Part shown: positions 56,816-64,000 of the stretch, piece by piece
Layout: each line of letters starts with the position of its first letter
How positions within the stretch are numbered: position 1 is the first letter of the stretch
Origin: Canna indica
Lineage: Eukaryota; Streptophyta; Magnoliopsida; Zingiberales; Cannaceae
Length of the DNA stretch: 64,000 bases
Assembly (NCBI GenBank): GCA_034359265.1
Contig: CP136895.1
Location: 41,620,001-41,684,000, forward strand
Direction: 5' to 3'
The notes under the pieces: model-generated
Told to the model about the DNA's origin: nothing
The model's input: the letters and a program-made list of their open reading frames with translations, nothing else
Databases searched by the model: none
Program-made: the position numbers and the translations under genes

Positions 56816-57648
56816 TTAGAGATTGTGCCTTGAAAAGGAACTCAATGCTAGATTTCTTTGGGTTCCAAAAGTTTATAATCCCAAGGATCCAAAGTAATTT
56901 GGGTACCAACGCCTTCATGCTCAAATGTAGGAGGAGACACTTCACTTGGACGAAGACACATTGATTGCTTAAAGTTGCTTGGTAAATAAAGAAAGAGAGA
57001 CTATGTGGTTACAACTTCACGATAAATTTCGATATCAATTCCTTAATCTTACTTTTGCTTTTATCATTATTGGAGTTAGACAAGTGTCTTTTCATCTAGT
57101 ACCCACTTGATCCTTAATTCTCTTGTGTGACACATGATAAATGCTTGCTTACTTATGTTTAACATCTTTTCAATATCAAGTTTGGATTTCGATTTTTTCA
57201 CTTTATTTTCAGTCTCTCCGGAGACCTTCGTGATCTATAATGGATCTATGCAACCTATCAATTTTGAAACCTAGGCTAATTGTGATCATTTCAATTTTCA
57301 ACAAATTTTGATTTAGCTGAAAACTAATGACTTTCGGGTGTCTATATCCCCTAGTTCCATCTTGACACTTTTGGTATCCTTGTGCTCATTCTTCCAAAGT
57401 GTTATTGATAATTTGTGTGCTTTACTATTTGACATTGTTTTTGAGTCTTAATAGAGTATCTAGAAATTGCTTCACTTAGGCTCTTTTTGATTGATGTCAA
57501 AAGGTGGAGAATTTAGACATGCATATAGATAGGAGGAGTCTATTTTAAATATGCATGATGATAAAGGGAGCATTGTATATACACTTGATAAAATGACATG
57601 CTTATTGGGAGATCCTTTTATGTTTTTATTGAGAAGTTTGTCATTATC
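56816..57648 (+). other. Non-coding internal region of TR-GAG-B
   Basis: No coding frame. It contains a hairpin AGTCTC-TCCG-GAGACC (57211-57226) at the position equivalent to the clusters in TR-GAG-A and TR-GAG-1, followed by related but decayed text (gcaacct, ggctaattgtga). Confidence 0.65.
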
Positions 57649-57662
57649 AAAAAGGGAGAGAT
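57649..57662 (+). other. TR-GAG-B polypurine tract
   Basis: AAAAGGGAGAGAT-type purine run directly before the 3' LTR start TATTGGC. Confidence 0.85.
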
Positions 57663-58906
57663 TATTGGCTTAAGGTTTTCAACCTTGGTCACAATCTTGA
57701 TTTAATGATAACAAACTTATTCTAATGATGTATCAAATGTTTGATCTCAGGTTGGGTGATCGACACGCGCGCAGAGTTCGTCGAAAAAATCGTGAAAATT
57801 CAAGTGTTGACGGCTTCGGAGGTGATCGGGTCAGAAGTTAGGTCTAGGATTATAATTTATTGTAAAATACTTCTAAGGCCTCAAAATATTCATTTTCATG
57901 TTTTTACGCAAAGCCAAAACCCAATTGAAACCCAAAATCAACCCCCGACTAAAAAAAATCAGCAAAATTAGTTATTAGTTTGAAATTGGGGTTATCGATC
58001 GAAAAGTTACTGGAATTTCTAGTAGCCTTTTGGTTGAATCTCGATCGATGATCGATCGAAACAACCAACGGATCTATTTAGATTCGTTGAACGACTAGTT
58101 TCGACCCTCTTACCTTATGGCCTCTATAAAAGGCCTTGAAATTAGCCTCCTTATTGATTCGTTGAACGGCTAATTTCGACCCCCCTTACCTTATGGCCTC
58201 TATAAAAGACCTTGAAATTAGCCTCCTTCGATCTCTAATGCTTCATTGAGTCTATCCTTGAAAGATTGAGCATATTTCCTTGAATTCTAATCCTCATTTC
58301 TCAATCCTACATTGCTTGAGTCTTCAACTCCACTTCAAGCCTTTTTTATTTAAAGAGTCATCTTCCTGAGGCATTGAAGGACTAAAAACAAGCTAGGAAG
58401 AGCATCAACTGGTTTTGTTTCGTACTTATGCTCTTTACTATTGTTTTTACTTGTACTCTTGTTTTCATTCAAGCTTGTAGAGTATTGATGGTTGGCTTAG
58501 TGAAAAGGCATAAGTTCATCGTTTTAATCTAGGGTTAGAGTGTTCTTAGGAGAGTGTGAGGTGAGAGAGTGCTCTCGATAGGAAAACGGTGACTTCTAGG
58601 TGTGGAAGTGCCTTCAATTGGAGAGCAGAGACTTTTAAAAAAAATTACTCATTGAAGGAAGTTTAATCTAGTGACTATAAGTGAAATCTTAAATCGGGTG
58701 CTTAGGTAGTGGAGTAGGTGGAATTACCGAACTACTATAAATTGACTTGTGTTAGCATTGTTCATTTATGTTGATTCTTATTGCTTTTAATATTTGCTAT
58801 CAAACCTAGTGTACTACGTAAGTAAGAAAAAATTAAAATATCAAATAGACATAAAATTAACTTAAACATACTATTCATCCCCTTTAGTATGGGTATTTCA
58901 TTCACA
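57663..58906 (+). repeat. TR-GAG-B 3' LTR (1244 bp) with duplicated promoter segment
   Basis: Starts TATTGGCTTAAGG and ends TTTCATTCACA. A 76-bp unit (gattcgttgaacg through cttgaaattagcctcctt) is present twice, at about 58081 and 58157, so there are two TATA boxes (58125-58132 and 58201-58208). The 5' LTR has only one. Confidence 0.87.
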
Positions 58907-59428
58907 ATAATATTATTCAATAATTTATTTTATAAAAATAATATATAAGGGTATTTAGGGTACACTAAAACAATTAATTTTAGTTTTGGTGAAGTTTTTT
59001 TTCTTCTTTTTTTCAAATTTCTATTTTAGTGAAATCCAAATAACAAGATTCAATTTTGTTCATTTTATGAAAAAATAATCCCTTTAATAAGAATTTCACG
59101 TTCGTAATTCTTTTAATAAAAGTCCAAACATTAATCAATGAGTGACCCCACAGCCAGCTAAATACTCGAGACCGACGGGCGAAGAGAGCGCAACTCTTTT
59201 TTTCTTTTTTTTCTTTTTCTTCTTTTTTCCAAAAGAGAGCGCAACTCAAGGACAGCGCTTATACAACTCAACAATAGTATTAATAACAACAATAATAAGC
59301 TTAACTACGTCTCAGGAAACCAAATACTCAGTGGTGTCTACCACCTGCCTGTCGCTTAGGGTTGGAGAGGGACCCAACTGGGCCCTACAGGATTGGGGTG
59401 AACGGGTAAGTTGTGGTATCGTACGATT
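58907..59428. other. Upstream flank of the myosin gene
   Basis: AT-rich sequence, then a pyrimidine tract (59200-59230) between two copies of agagcgcaact (near 59185 and 59236). No gene. It probably holds distal promoter sequence. Confidence 0.4.
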
Positions 59429-59436
59429 TATAAAAA
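59429..59436 (+). promoter_or_regulatory. Candidate TATA box of the myosin gene
   Basis: TATAAAAA lies about 470 bases upstream of the initiator ATG. Transcription starting near 59465 would give a 5' UTR of about 435 bases, rich in GA and CGA triplets. This is a pattern match only. Confidence 0.35.
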
Positions 59437-59464
59437 CAAAAAGTGGAGGCGCTATGGAAGGGCA

Positions 59465-59902
59465 AAGTTGTAATTTCGAGGCCGGGTCTGATGTCGGGAC
59501 AGACGCCGACTCCTACGAGCACGTTTCAGGTATTTGTTTACTGATTTTAACAAACAGCAACGAAGAAATGGTGTGGAATTACCGTGACGTTCTTCTTTAG
59601 TCGTACGCAGCGGAGCAGTCGTCGCATCGATCAGGCGGCTTAACCGCGCTGTTTTTTTTTTTTTGTTGTGTGCACACCACGACGCCTTAGCTTCTCCCGA
59701 CGAACCGCATCGAGAGCGATAGAGGGGCGAATACGACAGCAGAGGAGGAGGGGGCAAGGGGGAAGAGATCGCCGCCGAATTCTCCACGAGCTCGCCGAAT
59801 CTCCTCCTCCGTCGGACTCGGTCGTTGCTGATCTCACCAGTCGTCTATCTAGGAGGAGGAGATTCCGATCTAAATCGCCCGATCCTGGGCGAATGATCCA
59901 TG
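59465..59902 (+). CDS. Class XI myosin, exon 1 (5' UTR plus initiator ATG)
   Basis: The coding part of this exon is only the ATG at 59900-59902, followed at once by a GT donor (gtacgg). It joins exon 2 in phase 0. A coding exon consisting of just the start codon is, as far as I recall, common in plant class XI myosin genes. The transcript start is not known; I used the TATA candidate to place it. A second ATG at 59893 lies 7 bases upstream in another frame: spliced to exon 2 it would encode a seven-residue peptide and stop, overlapping the true start. No ESTs or RNA evidence are available here. Confidence 0.72.
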
Positions 59903-62076
59903 GTACGGAATCGTCCTCTACTCTCGAAGTTGTACTGAACTTGTTATCTTGCGCTCTTCGATGTCTTTGTTGCTTTGTTATTGGGAGGTCATTTTTAGAT
60001 AAGGTACACGTAAGACCTTCAGTTTCGGTTTCTCGGTGTACTCCCGTAATCGAGGGCCTCCGTGATTCTAGGGCTATTCTTTCCTTATAATGGATAATCA
60101 GAAAATAATCAGGTCGATACAGGACGTAGAATGTCGGATTACGTGCTTTGAGGGGGGATTTGTAACTTATATTTGTTCAATGCATCGGTTTTGGGTTAGG
60201 ACAACATTGACCACGATATTTTGACAATAATGTAAATCTTCGTTATTTCATTCCATGTAGCCGTTTTTCGTATTCGAGGGATGCAATTATTACGGAAATT
60301 TGTGGCTGCCGAAGGAATATATACTGGAGGTTTGGAAATTGAAATTACGGTGATGAATTTCAACTAAAATTATTCCATTCGTAGTTGGGTTCTCCAACAA
60401 GGACCCGATATCGAAAAGCTAAATTTTTTTAGCTCGCTCCTCGAATGGCTCCGAATATGAATGGGATATCTCTTTCTCATCCCCGGTGGACTCTACGCTT
60501 CTTACATCTTTTGTTCAAGATCTTGACAGCATTCATCTCACTATGTCTTCCGACTCTATCGGCTAGCGTTGGTCCTCTAATGGACAATATTCAACAAGAA
60601 GTGTTTATCGCCTCTTATCTTTTCGTGGAGTATATGATCATCTCTATGAGGCTCTTTGGCGTAACAAATTGTCTCCTAAGATCTCCATATTCAGTTGGCT
60701 ATGGCTCAAAAACAGGCTGCTTACCCGTGACCCCATTGCTTCATGGGGAATCACGGCGGATACAGGCTACCTCCTTTGTGTGGGGAACAATGAATCACAT
60801 CTTCACCTATTCAAAGTGTGTCCATTTGTCAAAGCTGGGTGGAGAAGCTTCCTGTCTTGCATTCGCGCATCTTTTTTCCCTATATATTCTGCTTCATACT
60901 GCTTGCAGTCCGACTCTTCTTCGAAAACATTTCTGTCCAGAATGCGGATGTCCATTATCTGGTGCTGGTATATATGGTTTGAACGGAATTCACGTCTGTT
61001 TCGACAAGAATCTTCTTCCTCTCAGACGCTGGCCGCTGCGGCTGCAAGTTTCTATATCGGTTGCTCAAAATATATTATTGTGTAGTCTGTCCCTATAGAC
61101 GTAGTGTCATGTTTTCTTATTTTTGCTTATGTTTTACTTAAGTATGTCTTAAAACGTTTTCATCTCCCTCCCCTTTATTATAACCTGTTATCTTTCAATT
61201 CTCTTGAATAAGATACCAGGTTTTCTTGCTTCAAAAAAAAAAAAAAAAAGCTAAATTTTTTTTACGAGCACAAATACTCCAACATAATGCAATATTAATC
61301 TGACAGATTCGAATCTTTAAATATAGCAAAAGATAATTTGGTATGATCAGATCCCCTGCGTCAGTTCTGTATGTACGCTACATACGCTATACATTGTTTG
61401 GAGCTTTTATTTTGTTATGCTTCATGTATGTGGCACAGTCCTTGGCTAAGGGGACATTCGGCTCTTAAATGATTTCCTTGTCTCTTGGAGTTGATTTCAT
61501 ATGGATGATTGTAGTTTCTTGTTTTGATAATTGAAGGGAATGTTTAAAACATTTTGGTTAGTGGGACACCCAGTAGATTTAAATTCCAGGTTGTGTGTTT
61601 TTTTCAAATGATTGAATTACAAAATCTACCAAGGAGACAGGTCTCTAAAAGTCCCACTAGCTTGAATTTTGCGGTAAGATATTACAGCTATACCCTTTGA
61701 TCTTCTCAATACTTAACCTGTTACTATGATGGCAACCTAGTCATTATCCTAGGAATGACTTTCCTCCGAACCAGATACCAAATCAACCCAGTTTTTTACA
61801 ATCTTTTAGCAATTTTCTACAGAGTTGCAAAAATATGTACATCAGTTACTCAGTATGAATCAATTAACTCGAGTTGTGCTGTATGATATATAGTTTACAA
61901 ATTCATCACAAAATCATAAAAACTTGGCATAGTGCAAATGATCGACTAGAGCCCCTATTTATATTATTTCATTATTTAGTAATTGAATGCAGGTTCATGT
62001 CATGGTTTCATGTTGTATAATGTTGAATATGTAAAAATACATTTACTCAAACGTTTGACCCATAATACTTTTGCAG
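59903..62076 (+). other. Myosin intron 1 (2174 bp) containing a LINE insertion
   Basis: Donor GTACGG and acceptor TTTTGCAG. Apart from the LINE (60431-61245) I see no coding sequence. The 61264-62070 part is AT-rich with nothing recognisable. Confidence 0.75.
60431..61245 (+). mobile_element. 5'-truncated LINE in myosin intron 1
   Basis: A target duplication of about 17 bases (aaaagctaaattttttt at 60414-60430, repeated from 61246) and a poly-A tail (61233-61249) mark target-primed insertion. The reading from 60441 carries the reverse-transcriptase zinc-binding domain (zf-RVT) of plant LINEs: RWSSNGQYSTRSVYRLL, LWRNKLSPKISIFSWLWL, NRLLTRD, then HLHLFKVCPFVKAGW. One TAG lies at 60564-60566. 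Only the last part of ORF2 is present, so it is immobile. Same strand as the gene. Confidence 0.88.
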
Positions 62077-62205
62077 GCAAGTCTGGATAACATCATTGTG
62101 GGGTCTCATGTCTGGGTTGAAGATCCAGCTCTTGCTTGGATTGATGGGGAGGTATTTAAGATCAATGGTAATGAGGTCCATGTGCATACAACCAATGGGA
62201 AAACG
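62077..62205 (+). CDS. Class XI myosin, exon 2 (N-terminal SH3-like domain)
   Basis: A 129-base exon with AG acceptor and GTAAGT donor, 43 codons, phase 0 at both ends. It encodes [20 protein letters not shown] then [20 protein letters not shown] and GKT. This is the myosin N-terminal SH3-like domain, and the [10 protein letters not shown]...AWIDGEV pattern is specific to plant class XI myosins. These motors carry organelles and drive cytoplasmic streaming along actin. The motor domain, IQ motifs, coiled coil and globular tail lie beyond the window. I cannot assign the XI subtype from 44 residues. Confidence 0.92.
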
Positions 62206-63780
62206 GTAAGTGTCTGTTTAAGCTTATCCTTTTGTCAAGGGACTTGTTAGCAATATTGACATTGTCCATGGCGATGTGCACTTTGACTAGCTTTTGATTC
62301 TTATGCTGCACTACCTTAAGCATGTTAATTATCTGGAGTCTTTTTTTTAGAAGTATGATGCAACATTTTTCAATATAAATGCTTTCTATTTTTTTTCATA
62401 TCTTAATTTGTCTTTCTGCAATGTTTGAACATGTTTCATATGTACATAGGTAGTTTTGCTTTCATACCTATGTTATATCCTAGTCTTGTGTTTGTTTATT
62501 TATTTTATTCGTGTGTTATTCTTGTCTCTTTTGTTCCAAAATTGGAAGTTAAGAGTAGTAACTGTGTATTTAATTATTATTATGCTGTTCTAAGTCCAGA
62601 TAAATGCTTGGATCTCAAAATGCAGAACTAGTTATCTGGGTGGGAGGTTTAGTCTTAGTTGAAATGAAAAAAATGGAGATTCATGATTGAATTGAACTAA
62701 GGTTTGAGAATTGTGAAACAAGAGTTTTGAAGCACAAGTAGACCAAATGCGCTTTGTCAAAATTGGGTATGCTAAGATTTGCTTGCATCGGTCAACATCT
62801 TACTATTTGCAATATGGCTACTGGTCCAAAATGAATCTGGTATGGGAAAAACCATATCCATATCCACTGGTATGCGATACATTCAAACAATGATATGGAT
62901 ACTAAAAGATACTAAATTGTGTAACATATTAATTTATAATATACGATAAAAATAGGGTACATAATGGGTATGGGTTCAAATGGTTTTTCTATGTGGTTGT
63001 TGATTTAAATTATAAGAGTTGTGGAGAAGAGGAAATTAAAAAAAAGATATCAGTTCAACTATATCTAATATTCCGTTAACTGAAAACAAGTAAATGAAAT
63101 AAAATAGGTTAATTACTTAAGGTACCTGAACTTTTACTAAAAATATCAAATTGCTATCTAAATAAAAAACATAACATGAAAGATGTCAAACATTAAATTT
63201 TATAGTACATAAATTCATCAACTAAGAAGACTTGGAGCCATTTTGTACCTAGCCTAAATAAGAGATTATTTATTTCCCTAATGTTCGTGGCACCTTGATG
63301 GAAGGAGGATGTTCCCAGAGGTGGACGAAGCAACCAAAGGAACATCCTTGCTCTGAAACGGATTTGTCATGAATGAGAAGTGGACTACTTGTGTTGCTCC
63401 TCTTTGCTCTAAAATTGAGCCTAATTGTTTGCATGAGTTTTATGCCCCAAAGGCTCCTCCCAGTTTGTCTCCAGAGATTCCTGCTGTTGCTATTGCTATG
63501 TGTTTGCATGTGTTTTTGTCCCTCAGCGCCCACTGCCAACACGCCAGCAAATAAGTCAATTGGTTGGCCAGTCATCTAAACAGTGCTTAGTTCCTACCTG
63601 ATCTCCATTGCCTCTGCCATCAATCCAAGGTGGTCATTCCAATTGACAATGGAGGCTCCCATGACATGCTCATGTTCTTCTCTATCGCGGTGTTGATGAT
63701 GGTGGAAGAGGAGACTCACTTTTGTGTTGGTGCTTGATTGGTAGAAGCTTGGTGATCCTAGCTTGGAGGCTTTGGCTTTT
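62206..63780 (+). other. Myosin intron 2, proximal part
   Basis: No myosin exon is found before the window ends, so intron 2 is at least 1.8 kb. The stretch 63270-63780 is less AT-rich and has short open frames on both strands, but none has a recognisable domain. Confidence 0.6.
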
Positions 63781-63789
63781 GTGCTTTAG

Positions 63790-64000
63790 ATTAGACTTAG
63801 CAATTTGTGCCGGCCGGAGTTATTGGGCCGAGCGGCACGAAAAAAATTCATGCCGGCCCGGTCCGATAAATATTCGGGCCTTGAATCACCGGCCCAGCAC
63901 GACACAAACAATAAATATTCAGGCCTTGAATCACCGGCCCCAGCACGACCAGGCTCGTTTAGCCCGATAACACGAAAAAGAAAAAAAATAATTGGGCTTT
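63790..64000. repeat. GC-rich repeat with GGCCC/GGGCC motifs, cut by the window end
   Basis: Two near-identical units of about 40 bases (aataaatattc-gggcc-ttgaatcaccggccc then agcacgac) begin near 63868 and 63910, within sequence rich in gccggcccgg. This looks like the terminal part of a DNA transposon or MITE in intron 2, but the other end is outside the window. Confidence 0.5.

Larger units (their letters stand above)
47800..58906 (+). mobile_element. TR-GAG-B: gag-only LTR retrotransposon with two nested insertions
   Basis: Plus-strand order: truncated 5' LTR (to 48688), PBS, gag part 1, TR-GAG-A insertion (49284-55624), gag part 2, hAT-like MITE (55941-56148), gag part 3, about 0.85 kb non-coding, PPT, and 3' LTR (57663-58906). 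No pol. It is a different subfamily from TR-GAG-1, A and D: the LTR ends differ (CATTCACA) and gag is only distantly similar. Confidence 0.83.

Noticed and set aside
59668..60090. An open frame across the myosin 5' UTR and intron 1 start
   Set aside because: It runs through the GA-rich leader and across the predicted donor site with no domain. The ATG-only exon model fits exon 2 better.
60445..61098. A 217-codon open frame in myosin intron 1
   Set aside because: It is an alternative frame of the LINE. The frame from 60441 carries the zf-RVT domain, so this one is a shadow.
63270..63970. Short open frames in myosin intron 2
   Set aside because: No domain, both strands open by chance, and no splice-consistent link to the myosin.

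Overview
This window is nuclear DNA of a flowering plant. It is almost entirely nested transposable elements, with one clear host gene at the right edge. No rRNA, tRNA, CRISPR or bacterial operon is present. The plant call rests on a class XI myosin gene start, a CACTA DNA transposon with its two usual genes, Ty3/Gypsy elements with a chromodomain integrase, Ty1/Copia fragments, a TRIM array, and several gag-only LTR elements primed by initiator-Met tRNA. I make no species call.

Left cluster (about 2.3-28.6 kb): a five-layer nest read from target-site duplications (TSDs). A decayed Copia pol (3160-3836 and 26910-27838) is split by a solo LTR (3837-26909, TSD atatc/atatt). That LTR is split by a tandem TRIM array (4529-25931, TSD gtagg). 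The array is split by a minus-strand gag-only element, TR-GAG-1 (5403-25402, TSD gtcaa). That element is split by a minus-strand tandem Gypsy compound, LTR-internal-LTR-internal-LTR (7162-19414, TSD ttgag). A separate solo LTR lies at 380-1639.

Middle cluster (28.6-43.9 kb): a truncated gag-only element (TR-GAG-D, 28599-30286) abuts a truncated minus-strand Gypsy element (Gypsy-2, 30287-43907). Its reverse transcriptase is split by a solo LTR (31418-39280), itself split by a 6.6 kb CACTA element (32310-38898, TSD aat). The CACTA transposase is broken, but its second gene looks intact in five exons.

Right cluster (43.9-58.9 kb): fragments and a long duplicated LTR-like block (45383-47646), then a gag-only element, TR-GAG-B (about 47.8-58.9 kb). 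TR-GAG-B is interrupted inside gag by TR-GAG-A (49284-55624) and by a 208-bp hAT-like MITE in the zinc knuckle (55941-56148, TSD cttggaga).

Host gene (59.4-64.0 kb, plus strand): promoter, 5' UTR and first two coding exons of a class XI myosin. Exon 1 codes only the initiator ATG, and intron 1 holds a 5'-truncated LINE.

The gag-only elements have LTRs, PBS, PPT and a gag with zinc knuckle and coiled coil but no pol, so they would depend on enzymes supplied in trans. Across their diverged subfamilies I see three shared non-coding features: palindromic CGGTCGACCG-type arrays just upstream of the LTR TATA box, a TAGTGG...CCACTA stem in the 3' part of the LTR, and a cluster of tetraloop hairpins downstream of gag. 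These are the best candidates here for something undescribed.
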